Shown here: one piece after another, positions 23,266 through 31,974 of the stretch
Layout of the letters: every line of letters starts with the position of its first letter
How positions within the stretch are numbered: the stretch's first letter is position 1
DNA from: Levilactobacillus spicheri DSM 15429
Lineage (GTDB): Bacteria > Bacillota > Bacilli > Lactobacillales > Lactobacillaceae
Assembly: GCF_001435095.1 (NCBI RefSeq)
Contig: NZ_AZFC01000028.1
Location: 32,828 to 70,145 of the forward strand
Reading direction: 5' to 3'
DNA: 37,318 bases
Made by a program: the position numbers and the translations under genes
The notes under the pieces: model-generated
Database searches by the model: none
What the model was told of the DNA's origin: nothing
What the model saw: the letters and a program-made list of their open reading frames with translations, nothing else

Positions 23266-24069
23266 ATGACCGTCGACTATGCGCTCATCTTTAAAAACCT
23301 GGGGATCGTCGGGCTGTGGCTGATCGTCATCCCGTTTAGCTTCATCGCCCTTCTGACCTACATCAACCGCAACACCAAGCACTACCTGGCCAACGGGTTG
23401 GGCGTCGACAGCGAGCTGTATCTGGGCTGGCTGGGTATCTTCTTCCACGAAACCAGCCACCTGCTCGTGGCCCTGCTATTCGGTCACCACATCACGGCCG
23501 TACGGCTCCTGAAGCGGCCCCATCCCGACCGGCGCGATGCCAACGGCGACCCCGACCTGACGCTGGGGTACGTCAACCACACCTGGAACCAGCGCAACTG
23601 GTATCAGAACACGGGGAACCTCTTCATCGGCATCGCACCCATCTTCGGGTGCACGCTGGTCCTATTGGGGCTCACGGCGCTGTTCCTGCCGACCCTCTTC
23701 TCGGGGATTATCGCGCTGACCGCGACGCCACTAAGTCTGGACTGGGAGAGCTTCCGCGAGGCCATCGTCGGAGCCAGCGACCCCTGGTGGCATTGGCTGG
23801 TCATGCTGATCCTGGCCATGAACATCAGCGTAGGCGGCTTCGACCTCAGCAGCGCCGACTTCGCCAACTCACAGGTCGGCCTGATCGGCTTTACCAGCGT
23901 CCTGGCCGCCATCACCGTCGTCCTGACCCTGTTTCAGTCCGCGACGGGCTGGCTCACCGGCATCGCGGCCGTCATGGTCGTGGTCAGCGTGGTGCTGACC
24001 TTCTCCCTGATTGTCTCGGTGCTGGCCAACCTGCTGGTGCGGCTGGCCTTACAGGTGAAATGGCATTAA
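23266..24069 (+). CDS. Membrane protein with M50-like HExxH motif
   Basis: A 267-residue integral membrane protein with about six hydrophobic helices. A potential zinc site FFHETSHLLVALLFGHH (His61, Glu62, His65) sits in or beside a helix, as in site-2 (M50-type) proteases. A second polar motif in a membrane segment, MNISVGGFDLSSAD (Asn186, Asp193), could supply the third ligand, although the usual NxxPxxxLDG is not exact. IGIAPIFG near residue 121 may correspond to the conserved middle segment. Its ATG follows the ebsC stop by three bases. I infer a putative intramembrane metalloprotease or an inactive relative; the substrate is unknown. Confidence 0.75.
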   Translation: MTVDYALIFKNLGIVGLWLIVIPFSFIALLTYINRNTKHYLANGLGVDSELYLGWLGIFFHETSHLLVALLFGHHITAVRLLKRPHPDRRDANGDPDLTLGYVNHTWNQRNWYQNTGNLFIGIAPIFGCTLVLLGLTALFLPTLFSGIIALTATPLSLDWESFREAIVGASDPWWHWLVMLILAMNISVGGFDLSSADFANSQVGLIGFTSVLAAITVVLTLFQSATGWLTGIAAVMVVVSVVLTFSLIVSVLANLLVRLALQVKWH

Positions 24070-24113
24070 CGCTTTATTCAAATACACATAGTGCCAGTTG
24101 AAATCAGCGGAGA

Positions 24114-24280
24114 CTGTCGATTGCTTCCGCTCAGCTGGGCCGTGACGACCGTGGGCACGACTTCGAGCCACGGAAAACCACCGTGTCTTGAAGCTCGGCC
24201 TTGTGGTAAGCCAGCTGAAAAACGCTGTCTAACCACAATTTCACGGTCTGGGCCCATCTGAGCTCCAGCAATCTTGATGA
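24114..24280 (+). repeat. Three-stem structured intergenic repeat, copy 2
   Basis: The same element as at 2540-2706. It is 155 bases from GATTGCT (24119) to AGCAATC (24273). Outer stem: GCTCAGCTGGGCC (24129-24141) with 24251-24263, one mismatch. First hairpin: CTTCGAG/CTTGAAG, C/T mismatch, CACGG (24169-24173) with CCGTG (24181-24185), loop AAAACCA. Second hairpin: TTGTGGT (24201-24207) with ACCACAA (24232-24238), A/A mismatch, upper stem CAGC/GCTG. It lies between two converging genes. Confidence 0.87.
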
Positions 24281-24432
24281 TAGCAATAGTCCTACTATCT
24301 TGTTTTAACTGCCACCATAGTAGAGCGGCGTTGGTGTCTTTCCCCGCGTTTAGCACAGAAAACACCGTCGACAGAACGACAAATCAATGGCACCACCGTT
24401 TTACGAACCATTAGCCCTACGTATATTCAAAT
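24281..24432. other. Stretch between repeat copy 2 and the lacI terminator
   Basis: About 150 bases with no supported gene, promoter or repeat. Confidence 0.35.
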
Positions 24433-24476
24433 AAAATCACCACCTTTTTCTTATCAAAAGGGTGGTGATTTTTTTA
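24433..24476. terminator. Terminator of the LacI-type regulator gene
   Basis: AAAATCACCACC (24433-24444) pairs with GGTGGTGATTTT (24461-24472) across a 16-base loop, followed by T's. The A-run on the left also makes it work on the minus strand, the direction of the regulator gene that ends at 24474. Confidence 0.88.
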
Positions 24477-25478
24477 AGTCTCTTTCAAAGGAAAACTCTT
24501 CCGGTAAACCAAATCGCCATCTAATAAAATTGTCCGGTGGCTGTGCTGATCAAAAATCAGACTATCTTTCAATAGATTCACGGCTTGCTGTCCCAGCTCG
24601 TCCGTGTTGATGTGAAAAGTCGTCAACGGTGGCGACACGTAGCGTGCAATGTCGTTATCGTTGATACTGATTAGCTGTGTATCGACCGGTACTGTAATCT
24701 TATTTTGATTAAACGCCTGTAAGACCCCCACGGCTAACGGATCAGATGCCACTAAAAATCCCTTCGGTAACGGCTGCTGGTCTAAAGATTGAGCAATTCT
24801 CATCCCCAGTGCGTAACCACTTTCCACCGAAAAATTATCTCCAATGAAGACAAACCGATGATCAAACACCTGACGCTCCCGCAAATCGCTCTCAAAGTAT
24901 TTCTGTCGGCTGTCAACCCGACCAGTTACTTGCGGATTACTCGACCAATAACGCCCGCCGATAAACCCAATTGGGCGACACCCCTGTTCTAGAAATAAAT
25001 CAATGGCCCGTTCGGTCATGGCCTGAAGATTGGGCTGAACCGAGTTAAACGCGTGCGAATCCGGATTTGAATCGACAAATACCCGGTTAGGCGATAGTTG
25101 TCGTAAACAGTCAATATCCGCCGACTGAAATTGACCGACCGCCATCACACCATCAACCGTGGCGGGAATCTCTGCCGCTTGATGATAAAAAGTCAACCGT
25201 AACCCTGCCTGTTCACCATAAGTAACGATGCTCTTTCGTAAATCACTAAAGTACACATCTTCTAATTCTTGTTGCGGCTGAACGGCAAACACAACGCCAA
25301 TCTGGTACGAGCGCCCATGTGTCGTATTCGGTTTTTGATAATTTAGGGCCGCTGCAGCCTTCAGAATCCGTTTTCGCGCTGTATCTGAAATTGAAAACGA
25401 GGGGTCATTATTTAATAACCGTGAAACCGTCGCCGGTGAATAGCCTGATTTCGCCGCAATCTCCCGAATCGTTGCCAT
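24474..25478 (-). CDS. LacI/GalR family repressor of the galactosidase locus
   Basis: A 334-residue transcription factor. The N-terminal helix-turn-helix has ATIREIAAKSGYSPATVSRLLN followed by the hinge helix region. The periplasmic-binding-protein-like core (about residues 58-330) includes GVMAVGQF, PIGFIGGRYW and the closing PPLTTFHINTDELGQQAVNLL. An AAAGGAG ribosome binding site lies before the ATG at 25478. It is divergent from the GH42 galactosidase/lacS operon, and palindromes in the shared 262-base region are candidate operators. A galactoside is the likely effector. The gene is less GC-rich than the window's average, as is the operon it faces. Confidence 0.9.
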   Translation of the reverse strand: MATIREIAAKSGYSPATVSRLLNNDPSFSISDTARKRILKAAAALNYQKPNTTHGRSYQIGVVFAVQPQQELEDVYFSDLRKSIVTYGEQAGLRLTFYHQAAEIPATVDGVMAVGQFQSADIDCLRQLSPNRVFVDSNPDSHAFNSVQPNLQAMTERAIDLFLEQGCRPIGFIGGRYWSSNPQVTGRVDSRQKYFESDLRERQVFDHRFVFIGDNFSVESGYALGMRIAQSLDQQPLPKGFLVASDPLAVGVLQAFNQNKITVPVDTQLISINDNDIARYVSPPLTTFHINTDELGQQAVNLLKDSLIFDQHSHRTILLDGDLVYRKSFPLKET

Positions 25479-25497
25479 CGTCTTTTGGCTCCTTTCT

Positions 25498-25513
25498 GTT
25501 TACTTAAGTTAAC
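25498..25513. promoter_or_regulatory. Palindromic operator candidate in front of the lacI-type gene
   Basis: GTTTACTTAAGTTAAC is a 16-base palindrome with a single mismatched pair, 20 bases before the regulator's start codon. It shares the half-site GTTTAC with the inverted repeat at 25601-25625 and could allow autoregulation. Confidence 0.5.
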
Positions 25514-25558
25514 TAATATCGGATAAAACCACTGTTAATTTCTTTTGTTTTATTATAA

Positions 25559-25573
25559 ATAATACGCTTACAT
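25559..25573 (-). promoter_or_regulatory. cre-like site in the lac divergent region
   Basis: On the minus strand ATGTAAGCGTATTAT fits the catabolite operator consensus with one mismatch. A TATAAT (minus, 25552-25557) directly follows it and may be the -10 of the lacI-type gene. Confidence 0.45.
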
Positions 25574-25600
25574 TGCTGATGTATCAACCAATGATTCACC

Positions 25601-25625
25601 GTAAACAAAGCTAAATTTTGTTTAC
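25601..25625. promoter_or_regulatory. Perfect inverted repeat, candidate LacI-type operator
   Basis: GTAAACAAA (25601-25609) and TTTGTTTAC (25617-25625) with a seven-base spacer, upstream of the galactosidase promoter. No T-run follows, so it is not a terminator. It is the best candidate binding site of the divergent LacI-type repressor. Confidence 0.55.
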
Positions 25626-25646
25626 CAATCTTTAGTAATTATTTTG

Positions 25647-25684
25647 TTGAAGCGCTTACATTTACCGACTAACGCGTCTATATT
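25647..25684 (+). promoter_or_regulatory. Promoter of the galactosidase-lacS operon with overlapping cre site
   Basis: TTACAT (25656-25661), 17-base spacer, TATATT (25679-25684). The minus strand of 25647-25661 reads ATGTAAGCGCTTCAA, one mismatch from the cre consensus, and covers the -35 box, which suggests CcpA repression. Confidence 0.65.
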
Positions 25685-25740
25685 GAAAAGTGTTCAATCA
25701 GTCTCATTAACGTGTAAATGAAAGCGAGTGTAGAAAGACA

Positions 25741-27795
25741 ATGTCTAATCCATTAAAATTAACCCATTTTCTTCACGGGGGAGATTACAATCCAGACCAA
25801 TGGCTTGATCACCCTGAAATCATTGACCGTGACTTCCACCTATTTCAACAGGCACACCTTAATAGCATCACTCTGGGCGTCTTTTCCTGGGCAAAGTTAG
25901 AACCCAGCGAGGGCCATTACGACTTCTCATGGTTGGATGATATTTTCGACCGAGCCGAAGCTCAAGGAACTCACGTCATCCTAGCAACTCCCAGCGGAGC
26001 GCGTCCGCGGTGGCTAGCTGAAAAGTACCCAGAAGTCTTACGGGTCGACAATCACGGTCAACGACAACACTTCGGAGAACGTCATAATCACTGTTACACG
26101 TCCCCCATTTACCGTGAAAAAGTACAGACCATCAATCGCAAATTGGCAGAACGTTACGGCCATCGCAAGAGTCTTCTCATGTGGCACATTTCAAACGAAT
26201 ATGGCGGTCAATGCTTCTGTGACCTTTGTCAGGCAGCCTTTCGTGATTGGCTCAAGGCAAAGTACCACTCATTGGATTGCTTGAATCACGCTTATTGGAG
26301 CAGCTTTTGGAGCCACACTTACACCAGTTGGGACCAGGTTGAAGCACCTTCGCCATTAGGCGATCAAAGCGTTACGGGGTTAAACCTCGACTGGCACCGT
26401 TTCGTGACGGACCGGACGATTGACTTCTTTGAGAATGAAATCAAGCCGCTTCGCGAATTGACTCCCAATATCCCCGTCACCACCAACTTCATGGGGGGCA
26501 ATCCTCCAGAATCCCACGTGTTCACCGACCTGGACTACCAGAAGTTCGCCGAACATGTGGACATCGTCAGCTGGGATTCTTACCCTAACTGGAGTAACGA
26601 CTACGAAAGCACCGCCCAATTGGCAATGAAGACCGCCCTGATGAACGATGAGATGCGCAGCCTCAAGCACGATAATTATCTCATTATGGAAAGCACCCCT
26701 TCACAGGTCAACTGGCATCCCTATAACCGGTCTAAGCGCCCGGGAATGCATGAAATGGGCAGCCTTCAACAAATTGCCCACGGCGCCAACTCGGTCATGT
26801 ACTTCCAGCTTCACCAATCGCGTGGCGCCTCCGAAATGTTTCACGGCGCGGTCATCACGAACAATCTGAGTGACCAAACCCGGGCCTTCAAGGATGTCAC
26901 CACGGTCGGTCACGATTTGCAACAGTTAACCGGCGCCGTAGCCACCCATCGACGGGACGCCCGGGTGGCCATCGTTTTCGACTATGACAATATGTGGGCC
27001 TTAGACGATTCCCGTAATTACGCCAACGCCACTAAGCAGTACTGGCGGACGATTCAGGAACACTACCAATACTTCTGGGAACATGACATCCCCGTCGACA
27101 TTGTCAAAACGGCCGACGACTTGACCCCTTACACCTTGGTCATTGATCCGATGCATTTCCTGATGGATCAGGCCTTCGCCGCAAAACTTAAAGCATACGT
27201 TCATCAAGGCGGCCATTTAGTCGGCACCTACATCACAGGCATCGTTGACCGGAACGACCTGGCCTATCAGGGTGGCTGGCTGCCCGATTTACAAGCAACC
27301 TACGGCTTAACCGTCCAGGAAACGGACACCTTGTATCCCCACCAGCACAACACACTCAAGGCATTCGACAAGACCTACACCACCAAAGACTATAGCGACC
27401 TCTTGGTTCTAGATGGCGCTGAACCACTGGGAACCTATGAGCGCGACTTTTACGCCGGAACGACTGCTATTAGCCGCCATCCGCTGGAGCAAGGTGCGGC
27501 CTACTATCTCGGTTGCCGTACGGATACAGACTTTCTAGAAGACTTCTACCGGTCTCTCGACCGCTCGTTGAAATTAACACCGGAGCTCCCGCTTAAAAAG
27601 AAAACGCCTACCGTTTCAATTCAGGTACGCGAAAACGCCACAGCCCATTTCTACTTCGTCATTAACTTCAGCCATCAGGCCACGACCATTCAACTTACCC
27701 AGCCCCTTACGGATGCGTTAACTCACCAACCGGCTGATTCGACACAAGAACTCCCGGCCTATGGCGTACGTGTCTTTACGGATTCACAAGATTAA
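25741..27795 (+). CDS. Beta-galactosidase, glycoside hydrolase family 42
   Basis: A 684-residue cytoplasmic enzyme that removes terminal beta-galactosyl units. The TIM-barrel N-terminus is typical (HGGDYNPDQW at residues 12-21). The acid/base is Glu153 in WHISNEYGG and the nucleophile is Glu317 in LIMESTPSQVNW. The zinc cluster of GH42 is complete: Cys118, Cys158, Cys160 and Cys163 (CFCDLC). Trimerisation and C-terminal beta domains follow. The start is an ATG with only a weak ribosome binding site (AGAAAGA). It is co-directional with lacS 21 bases downstream. GH42 enzymes often act on galacto-oligosaccharides rather than lactose itself. Confidence 0.95.
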   Translation: MSNPLKLTHFLHGGDYNPDQWLDHPEIIDRDFHLFQQAHLNSITLGVFSWAKLEPSEGHYDFSWLDDIFDRAEAQGTHVILATPSGARPRWLAEKYPEVLRVDNHGQRQHFGERHNHCYTSPIYREKVQTINRKLAERYGHRKSLLMWHISNEYGGQCFCDLCQAAFRDWLKAKYHSLDCLNHAYWSSFWSHTYTSWDQVEAPSPLGDQSVTGLNLDWHRFVTDRTIDFFENEIKPLRELTPNIPVTTNFMGGNPPESHVFTDLDYQKFAEHVDIVSWDSYPNWSNDYESTAQLAMKTALMNDEMRSLKHDNYLIMESTPSQVNWHPYNRSKRPGMHEMGSLQQIAHGANSVMYFQLHQSRGASEMFHGAVITNNLSDQTRAFKDVTTVGHDLQQLTGAVATHRRDARVAIVFDYDNMWALDDSRNYANATKQYWRTIQEHYQYFWEHDIPVDIVKTADDLTPYTLVIDPMHFLMDQAFAAKLKAYVHQGGHLVGTYITGIVDRNDLAYQGGWLPDLQATYGLTVQETDTLYPHQHNTLKAFDKTYTTKDYSDLLVLDGAEPLGTYERDFYAGTTAISRHPLEQGAAYYLGCRTDTDFLEDFYRSLDRSLKLTPELPLKKKTPTVSIQVRENATAHFYFVINFSHQATTIQLTQPLTDALTHQPADSTQELPAYGVRVFTDSQD

Positions 27796-27816
27796 CTACA
27801 AACGAGGTGCTTTTTG

Positions 27817-29781
27817 ATGGAACAAGATGTTGAAACAAACACACCAGCCAAAAAGAGACTTTCCTGGCATCAGGTCAACGAAGGAATCGCCTTCGCGCTA
27901 GGGAATCTTGGGCATTCAGCCTTTTATGGTGCGTTAAGTACTTACTTTATTGTGTTTGTCACGAGTGGCATGTTCAGTGGATTGAGCACTCAGGTCGCTA
28001 ACAGATTAATTGGTCTGATTACTGGTCTCGTCGTGGTCATCCGCTTAGCCGAAGTGGTTGTCGACCCAATACTAGGGAATATCGTGGATAATACTGAGAC
28101 CCGTTGGGGGAAATTCAAGCCCTGGCAATTAATCGGGAGCATCGTGAGTTCAATTTTACTCGTCATTATCTTTACGGGTATCTTCGGGCTCGCTAAGGTC
28201 AATTGGCTCCTTTTCGCCATCGTCTTCGTGATTCTCTTTGTCACCCTGGATATTTTCTACTCCTTCGCCGACGTCTCCTACTGGGGCATGGTTCCCGCTA
28301 TCAGCGAAGATAGTCATGCCCGTGGTATCTTCACGGCGCTCGGAAGCTTTACCGGATCCATCGGCTGGAATGGGCTGACCATGATTGTCGTCCCGATTAC
28401 CACCTACTTCACCTATCTTGCCACTGGGAAACATACGCAGGGACCCCAAGGATGGTTAGCATTTGCCATTATTGTCGCCATCGTGGCGGTCCTCTCAGCG
28501 GTTTCCGTTGCCCTCGGGACTAAGGAAAAAGATAACGCCATTCGTCAGGCCGCTAAGCAAAAAACATCGATTAAAGATGTCTTTGTCGGCATTATTAAAA
28601 ACGATCAGATTTTATGGATTAGCCTAGCTTATCTGCTCTACTCTTTAGCTTACGTTGTTACGAACGGGGTTCTCTTTTACCTCTTCAAGTTTGTCATTGG
28701 CAAGCCAGGTGAATTTTGGATTGCCGGTGCTGTGGCCACAATCGTTGGGTTTGCAACGGCGCCACTCTACCCCATCCTCAACAAATTCATTCCTCGAAAG
28801 ATTCTATATACCGTTGGTCAAATTTGCATGATCCTTTCCTACATCATCTTCATTACTGCACGGACGAACATGGCCCTGCTTATTGTGGGATTAATCTTGT
28901 TCAACTTCACGTTTGCCCAATTAGTCGTCGTCTTATCACTGACTGACTCCATCGAATACGGTCAATTGAAAAATGGTAACCGCAACGAGGCGGTTGTCTT
29001 AGCGGTTCGGCCAATGCTTGATAAAATTACCGGGGCATTCTCTAATGGTATCGTTGGAGCCATCGCCTTGGTCGCCGGAATGACCGGAAGCGCCACCGCC
29101 GCTGATATGACGGCTCACGACATTCATACCTTTGAGGTACTGGCTTTCTACACGCCGTTAGTCTGCGCGATTCTTTCACTTCTCGTGTTCCTGTTCAAAG
29201 TCAAAATCACTGAAAAGAAACACGCCGAAATCGTCGATGAATTACAGGCCAAGCTCGCAACGGACACTCTCCCACATTCAGCAACAGCCCAAGCAACCAA
29301 GGCGACCACGCAAGCACAAACCATGGTTCTTGCACCAGTTAGTGGCCGGTCACTTGCCTTACAAGACGTGGTTACGGAAGATGGTCACGGACTCCCCGGA
29401 ACTGGTTTTGCGATTCAACCAAGTGATGGAACATTGTACGCGCCATTTGACGGAACGATTCGGTTTACCTTCTCAACCAAGCATACGCTGGGAATCGTTT
29501 CAACGACCGGGCTCGAAACCATCATTCACGTGGGACTCGGAACCGTTAACCTACGAGGCGCCGGGTTTACGACCTATTACCAAGACGGTCAGATTGTTCA
29601 CGCCGGCGATCGGTTGATGACCTTCGACCGCAACCTCATTCGTCAACGTGGATACGATGACGTGGTCGTCACTTTCTTTACGCAACCACGCCAGATCACA
29701 GCTACGGATAAAGTTGCCCCAACCACCGTAACCCACGGTAATCCTGTTCTAAACGTTACGTTCCAGGCACCACAGTCTTAA
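27817..29781 (+). CDS. lacS: Lactose/galactoside permease with fused IIA domain (LacS type)
   Basis: A 654-residue membrane carrier of the GPH family with a regulatory C-terminal IIA(Glc)-like domain. The N-terminal part (about residues 20-470) has twelve hydrophobic helices and motifs such as DPILGNIVDNTETRWGKFKP. The IIA domain (about 505-645) starts VLAPVSGRSLALQDV and carries both active-site histidines: His556 (TKHTLGI) and His571 (IIHVGLG), spaced 15 apart as in IIA(Glc). HPr-dependent phosphorylation at His571 would modulate exchange. I prefer the ATG at 27817 (GAGGTG upstream) over a TTG one codon earlier. It forms an operon with the galactosidase and has its own terminator. Confidence 0.95.
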   Translation: MEQDVETNTPAKKRLSWHQVNEGIAFALGNLGHSAFYGALSTYFIVFVTSGMFSGLSTQVANRLIGLITGLVVVIRLAEVVVDPILGNIVDNTETRWGKFKPWQLIGSIVSSILLVIIFTGIFGLAKVNWLLFAIVFVILFVTLDIFYSFADVSYWGMVPAISEDSHARGIFTALGSFTGSIGWNGLTMIVVPITTYFTYLATGKHTQGPQGWLAFAIIVAIVAVLSAVSVALGTKEKDNAIRQAAKQKTSIKDVFVGIIKNDQILWISLAYLLYSLAYVVTNGVLFYLFKFVIGKPGEFWIAGAVATIVGFATAPLYPILNKFIPRKILYTVGQICMILSYIIFITARTNMALLIVGLILFNFTFAQLVVVLSLTDSIEYGQLKNGNRNEAVVLAVRPMLDKITGAFSNGIVGAIALVAGMTGSATAADMTAHDIHTFEVLAFYTPLVCAILSLLVFLFKVKITEKKHAEIVDELQAKLATDTLPHSATAQATKATTQAQTMVLAPVSGRSLALQDVVTEDGHGLPGTGFAIQPSDGTLYAPFDGTIRFTFSTKHTLGIVSTTGLETIIHVGLGTVNLRGAGFTTYYQDGQIVHAGDRLMTFDRNLIRQRGYDDVVVTFFTQPRQITATDKVAPTTVTHGNPVLNVTFQAPQS

Positions 29782-29794
29782 ACATGCGTATCTT

Positions 29795-29832
29795 AAGGCG
29801 TCGAACTCACACACGAGCTCGACGCTTTTTTA
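29795..29832 (+). terminator. Terminator of the galactosidase-lacS operon
   Basis: GCGTCGA (29798-29804) and TCGACGC (29819-29825), with further ACT/AG pairing inside, followed by six T's. Confidence 0.9.
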
Positions 29833-29909
29833 CTCCTCATCCCTTTCCCCCTTTACGCATTCTAAGCTATAATCGACGTAACCAGTTCCATCGCCTAAGG
29901 AGGCGCGCT

Positions 29910-30662
29910 ATGACACAACCCGCAATCACCATCACCAACATCATCTGGGGCTTCGACCGCACGACCCACCAGGTCACCGTGCTCCTGCTCAAACGCGCCG
30001 AGGCCCCCTTTCAAGGCTACTGGGCGCTCCCCGAGACCACCCTGCGCTTCAACGAAAGTGCCGACGAAGCCGCCCTGCGGTTGGTCCGCGAGAAGATTGG
30101 CCTCAACCTCGACAGCTTTCACACGGAACAGCTCGCGACCTTCACCCATCCCCGGCGGACCCCCCAGCAGCGGACGCTCTCGCTGGCCTACATGACCTTT
30201 CTCCCCGAGCTGCCGGCGCTGACCCCCGGTTACGGGGCCACCGCCGCCAAGTGGTTCACCTTCACGCCGCAAGCCGACCGTTACCAGGTCCAAGCCGGCC
30301 CGCTGACCTTCACCACCCAACCGGCCACGTCCCAGGCGAGCTACTACGCGGCCCTGGCGAAACGCACCGCGACCCCGCAGACGGCCCTGGCGTTCGACCA
30401 CGATTGGATCCTGACCGTGGCCTGCGACCGAATTCGCAACAAGCTGGACTACCAGCCCAACATCCTGCTGATCCTGGGACCGGCCTTCACCCTCAAGGCC
30501 GCCCGGACGGTCTTCGCGGCCTTCCTCCGCCTCGACCTCACCGCCATCGACAATTCCAACTTCAAGAAGAACCACCAGCACCTGCTCACGGCGGTGGGCA
30601 CCACGGCCGCCACCCACGCCGGGCGCCCCGCTAAATTGTACCGGTTGAATTATCTGGCTTGA
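29910..30662 (+). CDS. nrtR: NrtR-like Nudix-domain transcriptional regulator
   Basis: A 250-residue protein with an N-terminal Nudix fold (about residues 5-140) and a C-terminal winged helix (about 150-245). The Nudix box is degenerate: in residues 41-65 the leading Gly is missing, and in RLVREKIGL two of the catalytic Glu positions are Leu and Lys. NrtR repressors use such a domain to sense ADP-ribose instead of hydrolysing it, and control NAD-related genes. The neighbours fit: a NiaP-like transporter and NadC follow. The ATG at 29910 has a perfect TAAGGAGG site; the longer frame starts inside the lacS terminator. A TATAAT lies at 29868-29873. A terminator-like hairpin follows the gene. Confidence 0.85.
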   Translation: MTQPAITITNIIWGFDRTTHQVTVLLLKRAEAPFQGYWALPETTLRFNESADEAALRLVREKIGLNLDSFHTEQLATFTHPRRTPQQRTLSLAYMTFLPELPALTPGYGATAAKWFTFTPQADRYQVQAGPLTFTTQPATSQASYYAALAKRTATPQTALAFDHDWILTVACDRIRNKLDYQPNILLILGPAFTLKAARTVFAAFLRLDLTAIDNSNFKKNHQHLLTAVGTTAATHAGRPAKLYRLNYLA

Positions 30663-30694
30663 CAAGTCGCCCACGACCGCCTATATTTAAACCT

Positions 30695-30729
30695 AAGTCG
30701 AATAAAAGTTGATTCGACTTTTATTTTTC
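30695..30729 (+). terminator. Terminator-like hairpin after nrtR
   Basis: AAGTCGAAT (30695-30703) and ATTCGACTT (30712-30720) form a perfect nine-base stem, followed by TTATTTTT. Likely termination of nrtR; partial read-through into the transporter gene is possible. Confidence 0.7.
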
Positions 30730-30737
30730 TGCTTATA

Positions 30738-30754
30738 AAAGTATTTTTTACTTT
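30738..30754. promoter_or_regulatory. Inverted repeat, candidate NrtR operator
   Basis: AAAGTA-N5-TACTTT lies 24 bases upstream of the transporter ATG, after a TATAAA (30735-30740) that could be its -10 box. A regulator bound here would block the promoter. No -35 box at a good spacing is seen. Confidence 0.45.
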
Positions 30755-30777
30755 ATTTATTTTGGGGGAATTCTTTC

Positions 30778-31974
30778 ATGTTTAGCAAGACTTACCGGCT
30801 CTTATTCATCGTGGGCACGGCCTGGCTCTTTGATGCCATGGACGTCGCCATGTTGTCCTTTATCATGCCACTGCTCAAGACGGAGTGGTCGCTGTCGCCG
30901 TTGCAACTGGGAACGGTCAGCGCCGCCACGTCCGTGGGGATGATCTTCGGGGCGGTCATCTGTGGTATCCTGGCCGACCGCTTCGGCCGCAAACACGTCC
31001 TGATCTACACGCTGATGCTCTTTTCGTTGGGGAACCTGCTGCTGACCGTAGCGCCCAACGTCAACGTCTTCATCCTGATCCGCTTCATTACCGGGATTGG
31101 CCTAGGTGGCGAACTGCCCGTGGCGGCCACGGTGATTGCCGACCACTACCACGGCACCCAGCAGTCCCGGATGCTGGTCCTGGCCGATAGTTTCTGGGCC
31201 ATCGGCTGGCTGCTGGCCTCCGTTCTGGCCTTCTACGTGATGCCGCTGGTCGGCTGGCGGGTGACCGTCCTGCTGACCGCCGTAACGGTCCTGTACGCCC
31301 TGATGATGCGGCGCCATCTGCCGGTCGACCAACCGTCCGTGGCGCCCGCGCGACCATCCTACAAGGTCCTGTGGCAACCGGATTACCGGAAGCAAACCCT
31401 GCTGTTGAGCGCCCTGTGGTTCATCGTCATGCTGACCTACTACGGCATGTTCCTGTGGTTGCCCAGCATCCTGGTCATGCGCGGCTTCACCATCGTCCAC
31501 AGCTTCGGCTACACCCTGTTGATCACTGTGGCCCAGCTCCCCGGTTATTACCTGGCGGCTTACCTGATGGGCAAGTTGCAACGCAAGACCGTCCTCTTGA
31601 TCTACCTCGTCGGCACCGTCATCAGCGTGCTGGCCTTTAGCGTAGCCAACAGCGACCTGACCGTCCTGGCCAGCGGCGCCTGGTTATCCTTCTTCGACCT
31701 GGGTGCCTGGGGGACGCTGATTGCCCTGACACCGGGCCAATTTCCTCAAGCCATCCGGGGGACCGGGATGGGCACCGCCCAATCGATTGGGCGCATCGGC
31801 GCCACGATTGGCCCCTACATGGTCGGCCTCTTGTTGCAGTTCAAGCTACCGCTGACCGCCATCTTGAGCGTCTTCATCGGCTTCCTGATCATCGGGATCG
31901 CCCTGCTGGCCTTCGGGGTCCACGATACCGCACCCGTTTTTAAAGGGGGCTTGAGCCATGACCCTAACGACTAG
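30778..31974 (+). CDS. MFS transporter, NiaP-like (predicted niacin or related NAD-precursor uptake)
   Basis: A 398-residue major facilitator with twelve hydrophobic helices. Early DAMDVAMLSFIMP (about residues 20-32) and the loop motif ADRFGRKH (after helix 2) resemble the benzoate/niacin branch (NiaP). GIGLGGELPVAATVIADH in helix 4 is also typical of that branch. GGGGGAA provides the ribosome binding site. The nadC start overlaps its end by 17 bases, so the pair is one operon. Uptake of nicotinate, or of quinolinate (the substrate of NadC), is inferred from context, not from residues. Confidence 0.82.
   Translation: MFSKTYRLLFIVGTAWLFDAMDVAMLSFIMPLLKTEWSLSPLQLGTVSAATSVGMIFGAVICGILADRFGRKHVLIYTLMLFSLGNLLLTVAPNVNVFILIRFITGIGLGGELPVAATVIADHYHGTQQSRMLVLADSFWAIGWLLASVLAFYVMPLVGWRVTVLLTAVTVLYALMMRRHLPVDQPSVAPARPSYKVLWQPDYRKQTLLLSALWFIVMLTYYGMFLWLPSILVMRGFTIVHSFGYTLLITVAQLPGYYLAAYLMGKLQRKTVLLIYLVGTVISVLAFSVANSDLTVLASGAWLSFFDLGAWGTLIALTPGQFPQAIRGTGMGTAQSIGRIGATIGPYMVGLLLQFKLPLTAILSVFIGFLIIGIALLAFGVHDTAPVFKGGLSHDPND

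Noticed and set aside
30695..30720. AAGTCGAAT inverted repeat considered as the NrtR operator.
   Set aside because: It is followed by a T-rich tail right after the nrtR stop, so a terminator is the better reading; the AAAGTA palindrome nearer the transporter was kept instead.
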